A stretch of DNA of 64,000 nt from Cephalopachus bancanus (GCA_027257055.1 JAPVLO010000097.1:2790001-2854000), one strand, 5' to 3'. Counted from the first letter of the stretch, positions 1 to 12,375 are shown. Made by a program: numbers and translations. Notes: generated by a model from the sequence alone, not told the origin.

Positions 1-330
1 GGTTGCTTGTATGTCTTCTTTTGAGAAATATCTGTTCACATTTTTTTCCACTCTTTATTGGGGCTGTTTTTTTTTTGTTGTTGTTGTTCTGTTTTTTCTT
101 TTTGACGTATTTGAGTTCTTTATAGATTCTAGATGTTCGGTTTTTGTCAGACATACAGTTGGCATATTTTTTCCTAGTCTGTGGGCTGTCTCCCTGCTCT
201 CTTGATAGCTTCTTTGACTTTGTAGAGGCTTGTCAGTTTGATGAGGTCCCACTTGTCTATCTTATCTCTTACGGCAGGGGCACTTAGGTTTTTGAACAGA
301 AATTGATTGTCAGTTCTAGGCACAGATGGA
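1..330 (-). mobile_element. L1 ORF2 C-terminal fragment, 3' side of a twin-primed L1
   Basis: Read on the minus strand this segment encodes a degraded piece of L1 ORF2p downstream of the reverse transcriptase. It includes the recognisable stretch DKIDKWDLIKL followed by KEAIKRAGRQ, with stops soon after. It continues off the left edge, so the L1 3' UTR and A-tail are outside the window. At about position 330 the reading strand flips and the RT part of the same ORF begins on the plus strand. Non-functional; lineage-type L1 rather than the oldest L1M. Confidence 0.85.
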
Positions 331-1290
331 ACATACAACAAAATAGTAAGAGACATCTATGAGAAACGTACAGTCAGTATACTGCTAAACAGAATAAATT
401 AGAACCATTTTCCCTGAAAATTGGAACAAGACAAGGATGCCCATTCTCATCCCTCCTTTTCAACATAGTTTTGGAAGTCCTAGATAGAGCAATCAGACAA
501 GAAAAGGAGACCAGGGATATCCAAATAGGAAAAGAGAAAGTCAAGTTATCGCTCTTTGCAGATAACATGATTCTATACTTTGAAAACCCAAGAGAATCTG
601 TCAAAAACCTCCTTGCACTGATAAAGGACTTTGGCAAAGTCTCAGGGTATAAAATCAATGTGCAAAAGACAGTTACATTTCTATTCACCAACAATAAATA
701 AACAGAAATTCAAATAAAAAGCACAGTCCCATTCACAATAGCCATATAAAAAAATGAAATACCTTGACATCTTCCTAACCAGAGAAGTGAAAGACCTTTA
801 CAACAAAGACTACAAAACACTACTCAAAGAAATCAAAGATGACACAAACAAATGGAAAAATATCCCATGCTCATGCATTGGAAGAATCAACATTGTTAAG
901 AAGTCCATCCTACACAAGACAATCTACAGATTTAATGCATTACCCATTAAATTATCAGTAACATTCTTCTCAGACCTGGAAACAACAATACAACAATTCA
1001 TATGAAAACAAATGACCACAAATAGCCAAAACAATCCTCAGTTAAAAAAAAAAAAATACAAGGCAGGAGGTATCACACTGGTATTGATACAAGAACAGGC
1101 ATATAGACAAATGGAACAAGATAGAGATTCCAGAAACAAAACCTCAGTTTCTCAACCAACTCATCTTTGACAAAACCTCCACCACCAACCACTGGGGAGA
1201 AGAAACCTATTCCATAAATAGTGCTGGGAAAACTGACTGACCACATGCAGAAGGTATCAGAATTTAAGGGCTGGATGTTTAAACCATGGT
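331..1290 (+). mobile_element. L1 ORF2 reverse-transcriptase segment, inverted 5' part of the same insertion
   Basis: The plus strand encodes the L1 RT core in broken frames: TRQGCP-like text near 430, [10 protein letters not shown] at about 455-485, the catalytic motif as FADNM at about 556-570 (family FADDM, second Asp changed to Asn), then [11 protein letters not shown] and [16 protein letters not shown] text to about 990. It decays further to about 1290, with stops and a short A-run at about 1044-1056. The segment ends just upstream, in ORF2 order, of where the minus-strand part (1-330) begins, as expected of an L1 5' inversion. No A-tail lies at 1290. Confidence 0.85.
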
Positions 1291-1299
1291 GACAAGCCA

Positions 1300-1880
1300 A
1301 AGCTCTTTTAGACTGCTTCTCTTTAGTATCTAGGATATTTCTAATATCTACATGATATTTAAGAGGTCACCCTGCTATGTTTTCCAATTTTTCCAGAAAG
1401 ATGGAGTAAAATGAGAGCATGCCTCCAGCCTTAAAGTTATGACATACACTTTGCAAAAAACCATTCCATTCAAACTGAACATATCATATTGCTTCTTTCA
1501 GATTATATATCACTAAAAATATTATTTTCAGTTGCTCCTGACTAAAGATACTATTATTAAGAGAAGAGGATGATTGTATTCAGTTTTTCATAAACACAGC
1601 ATATGTTTTCAAATACTTTATTTAGATGACCTTATTAATAGTGCTCTCTCACAAAAATGCAAAAATTCATGAGATAGAAACATGTAAAACTTTCGTTTTT
1701 ATTTTATTATCATTATCATGTTTTTCATGTTCTAACTCTATTACTGAATAGTTTGTGGTAGTAGTTATGTATTCAATTAATATATTTAACCTATATTATA
1801 ATTTTATTTTAAAATGAGATTCTGCCAATTCAAAGCATTTATAATCTAACAATATATCTCATTATACTTCCTTTCTACAA
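1300..1880. other. No recognised feature
   Basis: AT-rich sequence with no credible reading frame and no repeat I can name. It may hold very old transposon sequence. Confidence 0.5.
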
Positions 1881-2200
1881 TATTACTTATAATGGTTAGG
1901 AAGTATTTCATCTTATGTGTATTCTATAATTTTAACCAATTAATTATTTATAGTCTCTTCATTGGTTTCAAATTTATCACTAGTACAAACAATGCTGTAA
2001 TAAACATGTTTGTAGACAAATATCTATATAAATTTATAATTATTTCCATAAAATTAAATTCCTGGAAGAAAAATTTCTGAACCAAAAGATATATACATTT
2101 TAATTAATTTGATGTAAGAAGGCAAATTGCACCAGAAAGTCTATGTTCATTTATAAATTCTCAGCAGTATTTTAGAGTAGCCACAATTTTGGCAATACTG
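1880..2200 (-). repeat. Old L1ME-type LINE fragment
   Basis: The plus strand resembles the reverse complement of the L1ME 3' region: a run about a nearly lost element (TTTAACCAATTAATTATT), then an AATGCTGTAATAAACAT-like block, then AATTCCTGGAAGAAAAATTTCTG and GGCAAATTGCACCAGAAAG. Similarity is by pattern only and the ends are approximate. Confidence 0.55.
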
Positions 2201-2364
2201 AAAAACAGAGTCAGATTGATTCAAAGTTTAGTAAACATTTTTATTTAAATTAATTTGCTGCTTATTGATAATTTTATATACTTATGGTATTTGTATAATG
2301 CTACATATTTAAAATATAAATTTCTCTATCGGGGGGATTATTAATTTAGATTGCCAAACAGCAG

Positions 2365-2655
2365 GTAGCTATATAGTCTGCCCTTCATATCTGTATCTGT
2401 GGACTTGCTTCTGTTCATAAAAAAATAAAATAAAAAATAACAAGAGAACAAGTTAAAAAAATGAAAAACAATACAATATAGCAACTGTTTGCATAGCATT
2501 GTATTGCACGAAGTATCAAAAATGTCTAGAGATGAATTAAAGTGTGTAGGTTGTATGCCAATACTAAATCGTTTTATATTAGGTACTTGAGCATCTGCAG
2601 ATTTTGATATCCATAGTGGAGTGGACATGGTCTTGGAACTAATACCAAGAAAAGA
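2365..2655 (-). mobile_element. Tigger-like DNA transposon relic (pogo/Tc1 superfamily)
   Basis: The segment resembles a short non-autonomous Tigger element. A terminal-like block CTGCCCTTCATATCTGTATC lies at about 2379-2398. Internal blocks around 2470-2600 match the typical order on the reverse strand, and GAGCATCTGCAGATTTTGATATCC lies near the other end. It has no coding capacity. The exact subfamily is not determined. Confidence 0.6.
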
Positions 2656-3190
2656 CTTTATGATAATTCTAGTTTACCTAAAAAAATCGATATTTTGAAA
2701 AGATGTAGTTTTTGATTCTTAGGTATGAAATATATTTTGTCTTGCTACTTATTCAAGCTTTCATATTGAGATTCCTTATTTCCTGATTGAGAAAAAACCT
2801 ATTTTTTTTCATTTTATTATGGTATTACTAGGGAAGAAAAATATTTCATTTTATATGCACGTTACATGCACATTTTCATGTGTGACTTGAGTCTTCTAAA
2901 TTGTCATTATTTCAACAATATAAAAACAATTAAATTTCTATAATAAATGTACAATTATCTGCAAGTTGAATTTTATAAATATTGTAAGTATTACGTACAT
3001 TAAAAGAATTGTGGTCTCTCTAAGAACTAGAAATATATCTTGTAATTATGATGATGAGAAATGAAAGCATTTCAGAAATAAATCTACAAAGGAGAGATTG
3101 GTTTCTTTGACCTACAGGCAGTGATTGAATATAAAGATGGTTGTTCTATTTTCTGTGAGCATCATATTTATATGAACTTTTAAAAAATAT
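2656..3190. other. No recognised feature
   Basis: AT-rich, no supportable gene or named repeat. Confidence 0.45.
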
Positions 3191-5130
3191 ATCGATGGAG
3201 GCTTTTCTTTGGAGATGACGGATTAGAAGAATTTTACTTTCTTCCTCTTTTATAAACCATTAGAAAACTTGGAAATTATCAAAAGAAAGAAAAAATAGAA
3301 AACAAATATTCATTTTCAATAAAAAAGAAAAGAACAAAGTCACAAATCACTAATATGCAAATGTAGAAAAATGTGTTATATAAATCTAGCAGAAATCAAC
3401 ACTGGAAGTAGAGATCAGCATGCCTTCTTAGGTCTGAAAAAGATTAGAGATTTTCCTGAGGAAAACTGCCAAACTTCTAATTCCCTATATAGTGATAACT
3501 TGTTTAGACAGATTAAATATAGAGGAATAATACCCGGACTTTTACTGGGTTACAATAATCAGAAAGAAGCCAGCCTAACTAGACTTATCAATAAATACTG
3601 GGAGGAAGAGGGAAATGTAGAACAGAGAGGTAGAAAAACAGAAGGAGTAAAGAAAAAAAAAAAAGAACAAGGTTGATTATAAGAATGCACTCAACAGGCA
3701 TAAAAGACAGTAGAAATAAAATCATCATGACAGAGAAGTATAGAGACAAACACTTCCCTTGTTTCGTAAAGATGTTAAGAAATCAGTCAGTAGTCTGTAT
3801 GACTTATCTGAAAAAATCTGCATTTGATTTTAAGATAAGTGAAAGTGGATATGCTATACTATAACTCTGTTGAACTCAAATTCATAATTAGTGGAATTAA
3901 GAAAATACATTAAATACATTAACAGATTCATAATTATTTATTAAAGAAAATTTGTAGAGGATGTGAAACCATGAGAAAACACAAACTGATACCAGAAATC
4001 GCCATGCTCAAGAGGAAATTTATAACTCAGGATGTATAAAAGAGCACACTTAAAATATGAGTGGCAAACTCCCAGGGTGAACTGTAACTAGAGTTGAAAG
4101 AATAAGGAACCAAGATACCAAGGAACAAATCCTTATATTAATAAGGTTACTACAGCAGCAGCAAACATATTGACAATTCCTGTTTTATAGAATCCAGTAA
4201 TTATCATAAAGACAATCCTGCAAAATAGCTCAGAGCCTCCATATTCACAACGTTACAAGGCGTTTTTCCTTGTGTACTCTGAAACACAATCCCAAGCTTA
4301 CAGTATAAATAGTACTTCCCTGAGTGTGAAATTCAGTGACCTTAAACTGGGTTTGTTGCTTAGATGTCTGAGTTAATAAGAAAAAAAAATCAAGACATAA
4401 ATCTAGAAGATTTAGTTTGTAAATTATATGTATTTCTTCTACTTTCCACTTTTGTTGAAAATAGTGTGGACCAGTGATTCTCAGTCATTAATGTGTATTG
4501 AAATCAACTGGATATTTGTTAAAATGTGTGTCCTGATTTGGTAGACTGGAGAGAGGGCCCGAGATTCTGCATTTCTGAAAAGCTCTGAGGTGATGCTAGT
4601 GCTAGCTCATGAGCCATGCTTTGAATAACAACGGGTATACTACAAGCATCAACCATCAATGTTTTTCCTCTCACAGATTAGCTGCTTATGCAGGATACAT
4701 TAACTCTGAAAAGAAATCAGTAAAAAAAAATTTAAGGAGTCTCATATACATGAAAGAGAGTAAAACAATTACCAAAATTAGTAAAACTTTAAGAACATAT
4801 CTAAAAATGGGAAAAGAAATGTTATAACACTCATTACAAAACAAAGCTAGACTCTTTAAAATAAAAATAAAACTTTTAAATAAAATAATCAACAACCAAG
4901 ATGAATAGCCGATTGGATAGAGTGGAAGAGCAAATTGATATGCTGGAAGAACAATCAAAGGGATTCTTTCAGAAGTCAGGGAGTATATTAAGGAAAGAAA
5001 CGTGGAGGAGGATCTGAATCTGCCTAGGGTGCAGGAAGCTGGAAAGAGCATCACTCCCACCAAAGAGTAAAGGAAATAACAGTAAAACTGTATAATCACA
5101 ACTTTTCCAGAGACTAACATTCTAAGTTCA
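3190..5130 (+). repeat. Possible old L1M 5'-region fragments
   Basis: A-rich plus-strand text with short frames, such as that from 3371 to 3676, resembles decayed L1M 5' UTR/ORF1 sequence. The block around 4890-5060 (GATTGGATAGAGTGGAAGAG and following) reads like an ORF1 coiled-coil region. Similarity is weak. A MER5A relic interrupts it. I cannot exclude that parts are unique host DNA. Confidence 0.3.
4471..4625 (+). mobile_element. MER5A-like hAT-Charlie transposon relic
   Basis: The sequence begins with the typical terminal inverted repeat text CCAGTGATTCTCAG. Its internal order then fits MER5A: a no-longer-exact ATTGAAATCAACTGGA block, GAGATTCTGCATTTCTGA, and AGGTGATGCTAGTGCT, ending CATGCTTTGAATAAC. 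It is a short non-coding element about 155 bp long, old and shared among mammals as a family. Confidence 0.75.
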
Positions 5131-5329
5131 AAAAAAAAAATTTGGCAATTAATTTTATATTAACTTGTCATGATAATTAAATAGAACGAGATAGTTCTGG
5201 TTTGGTTCTATTTTTAAAAGTGCCACTAAAGTGTTATAGCTCTTTCAGAATTTGTCAAGCAAATTTTCTGTTTTTTACCTGGGAAAATTCCACATAGAGG
5301 GAAAAAAACATGCTGGCAAGAGAATTGGA

Positions 5330-6310
5330 TATCCATATATTTTTAAAAAATCTTTTACTCATACCTCATACTATATGCGGATAACTTAACTTGGATTGTA
5401 GACCTAAATATAAGATTCTAACTATAAAACCTCTAGAAAAAAAACAGTAGATATTTTTGTGATTTTAGATTAGACTTAATATTGTGTTTATAGGATTCAA
5501 AAATCGTGGACAATAATTTAAAGGAAAAATAAATTGGATTTCATAAAAATTAAACATTCCCCTTTTTGAAAGACAATGAAAAGAAGATGAAAAATCAAAC
5601 AGAGACTGGAAGAAATGATAACACAATACATATGTAATCAATATTCATATTCACATCCAGAGTTTATAAGAACACTCACAATTCAAAAAAAATCATCACT
5701 CAATAAATATATAACCAAAAGATTTGAATAGTCACAACAGAATAAGTCCTGATGGCAAATAATGACATAAAAAGAGCATGTAGTCATTGGAAAAAACAGA
5801 AATGTTTAAAAAGTGAGATGCTGCTACACACTCTTTACAATGGCATCAGTAAAACACGACAAATCCAGACAATATCTGCTATTGGCAAAGTTGCAGTGCC
5901 GGAGCAACTCTCCCAGATTGCTGCTGAAAACTCAGAATAGCACAGCCATTTTGGAAAACAGCTTATCCGTTTCTTACAAAGTTAAACATGCTTTTCGGAT
6001 GCAGCCCAACCATTCCACTCACAAGTGTTTGCTTACCAAAAGTAACACCATGTGTCTACAGGGAAAAAAACAAAAGTACATAAATGTTTATTGCTTTTTC
6101 ATGATTGCCAACATTTGTAAACGGTACAATGTCCAAAATATAATGAGTGAATAATCAAGTTGTGGTACATCATGCAATAAAATATTATTAGAAAAATACG
6201 AATGTACTACTGATACAACAGCATGGATAAATTACAAAAATATTATGAGAAATGAAAGAGGCCAAACTCAGACAACTACATACTGTAAGATTAAAAATAT
6301 AAGACAATGA
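5330..6310 (+). repeat. Old L1M ORF2 3' portion
   Basis: The plus strand follows the order of the ORF2 C-terminal region of old L1s. At about 5410-5600 there is a degenerate block of the kind before DKWDLIKL-type text. At 5940-5990 comes ATTTTGGAAAACAGCTTATC and TTCTTACAAAGTTAAACATG. At 6150-6300 come the TTGTGGTACATCATGCAAT and ACAACTACATACTGTAAGATT blocks. All frames are broken. Confidence 0.7.
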
Positions 6311-6319
6311 TGGTTAGTA

Positions 6320-8100
6320 TACTTTTTGCATTACTATAGGTGAGATTATCTTTTTATGCAATATTTCCGTTTTTATCTGCTACCAATATGTGTCTTCTGC
6401 CTATGTATATCTTTTGTCCATTTTTTAAAACTGAGTTTTTTTCTTAATTTTATTGTGAGACGTATAGCAAATTCATGATGCATAAAAAGTCTGTCTATAC
6501 AAACATTTAATGATAAATATTTTATGTCATAAATGTTTTCATTAATATTTTGACATAATACATGGCGAGTTAAAAGTCAAACTTTATTGTCAAATTGTTT
6601 CACAATTAAACAATGAGAGACGATTCAATGCTCAAACAAAACTAACTGCAATGAGTGCTCAGAGGGTGTGAGCAGGAAGCATTTGGTGTGAATAAAGGGA
6701 GAGAGGCATTTTACCAACCTTCGGTGGCCAGCAATGTTTTCTCCAAGGAACTGATAAATAAGGTGTTTGACCCCTTTCACACTCTTTGAATGCAAATAGT
6801 AAAATCTTTTAAGAAGTTAATTCCTTCATCAAAAGTTCAGTTTTGTCAGAAGTCCAACAGATGAGATGGCCAAGTAGTTAAGAATATCTTTGTGCCTTCA
6901 TTCAAAAGTACAAAAACATTCATTACTGTAAACTAGACTCAGTCTGAATACTGGCTCTGCAACGCATGGATTACTTACTACAAGTGCACCATAAAACACT
7001 ATTCTTTGCCAACAGGAACGTTTTAATGTCAGTGAGATATTAAAGTAATTAAAATATAAACTCCATGCTGTTCCATCTATCTCTATCCAAATGGCAAGCT
7101 GATTTTTACTGAATCCCAATTACTCTGTGCCAAAATTGCCTATGTGTTATATTAGTTATTTAAAATGATAGATTTCTCATTTATTACTAGTTCCCACATA
7201 AATTGATCAATATATGTGACTTGGTAAATTACACTTGCTTACAGTTAGAGAATGTATTTCTATTAACAATCCTTTGATTGTAAACATGCAATCTAAAATA
7301 TCCAAACTCTACATAACATTTCTAATGATCAATTTAGCATTTCTAATACTCTATGTATATAACCTATTGTTTAGTAGTTATTTCAATGTTAATTTTAAAA
7401 AGCTTTCATAAGGATAGCCATATAAATTATTATTTTTGTCCTTAGGAATAAAGCTGCATTTCTCAAATCATCACAAGTTAGCTACTTATTTATTTTTAGT
7501 TTGAAATGTGATTAAATATCTGCATGTTGTAAATTTGTAAGTAAATATGCAAAGGAGTTGTAATAAGTATGTATATATGTAGCAATCCTATATAGTTCTA
7601 ATTCGTTTTTACTTCATGACTGAATGCTTTCTATATTACATACATTCTAGAAAATAATACAAATTAAAAGACAAATTATAATTATATAATAGTGTGAGGC
7701 AAATCAGTATTACATACACTTTTAAAATAAAGTTTCAAAAATTGCATATAGTTAAATGTACCTGGAAACGAATATTTTTTTGTTGCCCTACCTATGCTGA
7801 TATTGTACTTATTATTATGGTCTCAAATTTTTCTATTCTTTTAAAAAAGTTGGACTTTATTGACTCATCATAAATATTAATTTGCTAGTTTATTGCCACT
7901 TCATGGTTCCTTTCAGGATTTTACGTTGCAATCAGTGAAAATCTATATAGGTAAAATAAATAATTATTTTCTTACCTGTCCATAATATTTCCTACTTTTT
8001 CAAAATTCTTTAATCATTTGATGCTATTATCTTTTATTCTGTACCAGACTGCATTGAAACAGTTAACAATTTTTTTGACTCTTTTAACAAACTAATGAGG
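6320..8100. other. No recognised gene; mostly unclassified AT-rich DNA
   Basis: About 1.8 kb without a supportable gene. A block near 6390-6460 (TGTGTCTTCTGCC...TTTTGTCCATTTTTT) is faintly like antisense L1 ORF2, but is too short to define. The rest shows no pattern I recognise. Confidence 0.45.
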
Positions 8101-8104
8101 CTGG

Positions 8105-8260
8105 TGTTTTGTCTCATTTCATAATGAGGCTAGTGGTATGGTACTAGGTCTATTTCAAGGATGCAGAAACTGAGATTTACAAATGTTCTTTACGTTGCCC
8201 ATAGTCTCATGGCTAATGAGGACAGAGCTGGGTCTGGCTTCCAAGCCCGCTCATCACCAA
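8105..8260 (-). repeat. MIR SINE fragment
   Basis: Reverse complement of the MIR core and 3' half: AGGATGCAGAAACTGAGATT, then TTGCCCATAGTCTCATGGCTAATGAGG, then GCTGGGTCTGGCTTCCAAGCCCG. This corresponds to the widely seen 'cag-aaactgag ... ttgccc-a-gtca-a-agct' order. Old tRNA-derived SINE, strongly diverged. Confidence 0.7.
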
Positions 8261-8940
8261 AGGAAGGCCATGCTGAGAGTCAATATATAAAAAACAGTGC
8301 GCTTTCAGTTTGTTCTCTTACAACCATGTTACTTTTTACGTTAGCTAAATGATCTTATTAAGTATTGACTGACTAAAAGGAGGAAGGCGCTCTTTTAAAG
8401 CTCATTAAAAGGTAGATTACAGGTCATTAAAGTCAAATTAAGGAAGGAAGCATCAAGTCATTAAGTCCTTTCTTATGGCAACTTGTCAATGCATTGTATG
8501 TATAGATCACCATGTTAATAATCTCAAATTGTTTACACAGCTTGAGTAAAGTCACGCATTCCCTGAGTGAGAGTTACAGTTTGTTATGTCACTGGATGGT
8601 AAGTTGTGAGCCTGTGCTTGCATGTGACAATTTACTCAGAAGTTCAAGTGATTATCTGCTTGATTTTATTCAAAGAGTCGGGAAGAAAAACTACACAATT
8701 GCAACCAGACATCTTTTCTGCTTTGGCTCCCTGAGCTGTAGTTCTTCAGTAGACTCTCTGGCAGAACTGACTGCCTGACTGTTGCTTTGCTTAAGAATTC
8801 TGTGAGATGATGGAAGAGAAGAAAAATGCAGAAATGAAATCTGGCTTTCCTATATTTTCCTTTTAAAACCTACTTTTATACACACGTATGTATACATACA
8901 TACACATATTTAATTTCTTATTACATAGTAAACTGTTTTA
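8261..8940. other. No recognised feature
   Basis: Less AT-biased than its surroundings around 8500-8800 but without a supportable frame: the 88-codon frame at 8512-8778 has no domain I recognise. Could be unique host sequence. Confidence 0.4.
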
Positions 8941-9466
8941 GTTTAGAATTGATTTAAATTTGCATGAAAAAGATAATAGAGTTCTCATACACTCTGCATC
9001 CATTTCCTAGTATAGTACATTCTGTTCAACATCAATATGTTGAAGGGTAAGAATATTTCACGAGTTTCTTTTTCTAATCCCTTTTTTCTACTGCAGGATT
9101 TTATCCATAATACCACATAACCTTGAGTTGCTGTGTCTTCCTAGACTCCCCTTGGCTAGCACAGGTTTTCTGTCTTTTTTTTTTTTTTGATGACCTTGAC
9201 AATTTGGAGCAACAATGGTTGAGTAGTTTATAGAATGTAGTTTAGGCAGAATTATTTTCTTCTGATGTTTGCTTCATGATGAAACTATGATAAGACTTTT
9301 TATGAAAGGTAACTACATATATGATGTGCCATCTCATCACATCATATAGTGGTCACACGTACTCAAGATGGCTTAGCACTGGTGCTGTTGACCTTGATCA
9401 CCTTCTGTGGTAGTGTTTGTCAGGTTTCTTACTGCGGAGTTTCTCTTTTCTCCCTTTATATAATAT

Positions 9467-10028
9467 GAGAGGGAACCCCCAAAAATAACTTTTGGTTAAC
9501 TTTTGAAGGGTAGGTCCTTTGTAGTACAGCTTCCACACTAGGTAAGTGTTCAGGAATCACTTGGCATCAGCGTGCTTGTGAGAGGCTGTGAATTCAACTA
9601 ATTATTTTTTGGAGAGTCTTTCAGCACATTTGCCCATTTCATGATGGGTGGTTTATGAGTGCACCTGCCCATATTTTGCTGAGTGTTAAGCAGTTTTTGA
9701 CTAAAAACAGCACGGACCCTGTGCCCCACTCTTCCTATTTACCCCAAATTACTCCTAGCAACTTTTTTCTGTTTCCTTGGATGAAAAAAACTCCTCAGAG
9801 GGAAACACTTTGCCGATGCAGAAAAGGTGAAACAAAAAATGGCAGAAGCACTAAAAGGTATCAATATTGATGAGTTCAAAAACTGTTTTGAGCAGTGGAA
9901 AAAGCGTCTTGATAGGTGTATTGTATCAAATGGAGCGAACTTCAAAGGTCACTGAAGTTTAAGCACATAGGACTAAATACACAATTTTAAAATAAATAAA
10001 TGCCAGTTTTTTTTTGAGGTGTCCCCTG
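9467..10028 (+). mobile_element. Mariner (Tc1/mariner) copy 1, internally deleted
   Basis: A degraded mariner. Imperfect terminal repeats are GAGGGAACCCCCAAAAATAA at the left (about 9469) and TTTTTTGAGGTGTCCCCT at the right end (about 10010-10027). The transposase C-terminal half is recognisable: APAHILLSVKQFLTKN at about 9661-9710, an SNFFLFPWMKK block at about 9750-9790, and later, after a frame change, FKNCFEQWKKRLDRCIVSN at about 9876-9930, ending with a stop at 9953. The Asp of HHDNAPAH is not present and the YSPDLAP-CDF Asp positions are replaced (QITPSNF), so the DD34D catalytic centre is lost. The N-terminal half is missing. It sits inside an antisense L1M, in the TA-rich run TATATAATATGA. 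Confidence 0.85.
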
Positions 10029-10170
10029 AATACTATCAGGAAGGTAGTTCCTCTACTGTGTCCACATTTAAAGGGTTAGGAGTTATGTTCCATTTTCTTC
10101 AGAGTAGACTATCTGCCTAAATTATTGTGAATTCTTTCAGGGAAGATTTGCATATTCTCTCACATTATTT

Positions 10171-10205
10171 ACTTAATATGTATTAAGTATTAATACATAT
10201 TAAGT
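10171..10205. repeat. Perfect inverted repeat, 16-bp arms, 3-nt spacer
   Basis: Arms 10171-10186 and 10190-10205 are exact reverse complements, separated by GTA. The first arm is ACTTAATATGTATTAA. It lies within the old L1M region. The arms are AT-rich, so cruciform extrusion or a chance/replication-slippage origin are both possible. Confidence 0.9.
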
Positions 10206-10490
10206 ATTTCCATTAGCCTAGATGGATGGATATTTATTTTATGCTTTGGGTTATAATTCAATGCTATGTTATTTATTTTTGGCCTAAAGTTGGTCCATAT
10301 ATGGCTAATATGGTCATTTTGAAATCTTTCAGTTGGTTCTTATATCTCTTTGCCAAGTCCCTCATTTATGTGTTTGTATCTGTAGCACGTTGTTGCTTTT
10401 GGTACAATTGCTACCTCAGGCTTACCTTACGTATTTCTTGCCTCAGTCTTTGAATTAGCCATTTTCCTTAAGAGATTTTTAGTTAATGAC

Positions 10491-11690
10491 ATAAATGAAA
10501 GTCTGTATAATTAGAACAGCCTATGTTTAATTCACTTGCAATGTCATGTAAACAAGCACAATGTTCTCTTGGAAAAATTTCAATTTCAGATGGATTGGGG
10601 TAGAATAAAGACCATAACTTCAAGGGTCTCCATAGTATTTAGGAAACACATCCCAATAAAATATTTTCTAAATTCATAGAAGAATTTTAGGAAATAATGA
10701 GTTTTGCTTTCAGGCAGATAAATACACTAAAACATTTCCCTCTATTGTTCATTTGAGACAGGGTGAAGATAGAGATAGTTCAATATTATACATTTAGATC
10801 TTATCTAAATGAGACAGAAAATGCAGTGCTAGACAGAAATACCATTAGTAAAATCTAAAGAAAATGCCTTTTGTTGCCTACTCAGCAAAGTTGAGGGATT
10901 AAGACAGACACTACTTGCCAACTTTGACAGAGCCTACCCACTCATCTATCAACTAGCCAGAAGCTGTTGTACTAGCTAACCTAAGCAGTTTTCACTTTGA
11001 GTAGGTACTGTAATTCATGAGAGGATATTTTTAACCTTTATTTAATAATATATTTTATTTGAAAAGTGCATAAAGTAAGAGTAAACTAACTAAAATTATC
11101 ATATACAAAGAAATACAAAATTATAGACAACTGGAGGCAAATGCTGAATGATTCTGTTGTAGATATGGTAGAACTTACACTTGATTTTTCTTTCTGTCGC
11201 TTTGTGTCTAAATACTTTTCACTCTCTTTATTGTACAAAAATGGAATTATACTGCATTCATTAGTCTTAATGATAGAAATGATACATCACAGTGCTTACA
11301 AGAAACAGCAGTGGAGCCAGAATGCTCTTAGCATCTCTGTCAAAAGGATAAGTTATACTCTAAGTGACTCAATAAGCTCATCTATAAACTGGTCACTAAA
11401 AATTGATCAAACTCATCAGATTGCTATAAGAAAGTACCCAAGTTTATGCATGTAAAGTGGTAAAACAATTTCTAGCACAATTTAGATATTTAGTAAATTC
11501 TTCTATTTTTTTCTTCTAATCTATCAGTTTTCCAAATCAGAACACATAGATCTACCTCATGATTTTAAATGACTGCAGGGTATCCCAGAGTAGGAAATTA
11601 CCATATTTAATACATTTGTTCCTCAGTAAAATGGCATAAAAGAGATTTCCAATATTTTGCTTTACAAACCTTGAAGTTGTAAATGTAGTT
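10491..11690. other. No recognised feature
   Basis: 1.2 kb of AT-rich DNA. The 104-codon frame at 11141-11455 has no recognisable domain and no codon-use signal I can judge. I do not call it a gene. Confidence 0.4.
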
Positions 11691-12140
11691 TTGAATTTTG
11701 TTAATGTACTTCTGTTCTATTCTGCCACTGGATTTCTACAAGTGAGATTTCTGAGTCAAGGGTAAGAATATTTTAATCAATTTTTACATAACTACTGATA
11801 TTATTTCCACCAATTTTGCTAACTCCCAACATTTATGAGTGCAGCTTTTTAAAAATTTTTGGTTTAATATCATTGATTTTCATGACTTTATCATATCTAT
11901 GGTCCATGTTCATTGTTAAAAATGTAAGCTGATAGGGAAGAGAATACCTACCCAGTCCCTTCACCTAGAAATAATCAGTGTTAATATATAGCTAACATTA
12001 TTTCAGACATTCCTTGTTTCATTCATGTTGTACATAAAAGAGTGATGGAATTATGGACTAGATATATGCGAATAACTTATCTGAAATAGTGACTTACTAT
12101 ACATGTTATATTTAATTTGAAAATATTAACTTGAATTTTA
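11690..12140 (-). repeat. Old L1ME-like fragments
   Basis: Antisense L1ME-like blocks: TGAGATTTCTGAGTCAAGGG followed by an ACTCCCAACATTTATGAGTG-like block near 11740-11850, then at 11930-12060 the GAAATAATCAGTGTTAATAT and CAGACATTCCTTGTTTCATT blocks. Strongly diverged. Confidence 0.5.
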
Positions 12141-12370
12141 CTTGAATTAAGTAATGCAAAGTGAAATTGAAGACCTTTTTATGAATTCTGATAAATGGTT
12201 CTTTGTCATATGTGAAACTAGTTTCTACAGTATACTTTTTTTTTTAGGCTGGTTACCATTTGAAACCTTACCATATTTGGAGATTTCTCACCTAAAAGCT
12301 CTGTATTAGGGTTCTTCAGATAACCAGAACCAACAGGATATATGTAATATGTAAGAATAGATTCATTATG

Positions 12371-12375
12371 AGAAT
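12371..12375. repeat. Target-site duplication AGAAT, left copy
   Basis: AGAAT immediately precedes the TG of the nested LTR. The matching copy at 12924-12928 immediately follows its terminal CA. The host LTR reads through coherently once one copy and the insert are removed. Confidence 0.85.

Larger units (their letters stand above)
8945..10490 (-). repeat. Old L1M 3' region, split by a mariner
   Basis: The flanks of the mariner at 9467-10028 join into one antisense L1M 3' region. To the left are GTTGACCTTGATCACCTTCTG and TGTCAGGTTTCTTACTGC at about 9388-9435. To the right are GGGTTAGGAGTTATGTTCCA at 10074 and GATGGATATTTATTTTATGC at about 10225. The 10370-10460 block also follows the same consensus order. 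The boundaries and subfamily (MC/MD/ME range) are estimates. Confidence 0.65.

Noticed and set aside
4686..5120. 144-codon minus-strand frame with hydrophobic stretches, possible membrane protein
   Set aside because: It lies antisense to A-rich L1M-like sequence; hydrophobicity comes from T-rich codons. No family recognised.
9655..9953. Possibility of a functional mariner transposase
   Set aside because: N-terminal half missing and DD34D positions lost; no copy in the window keeps the complete frame.
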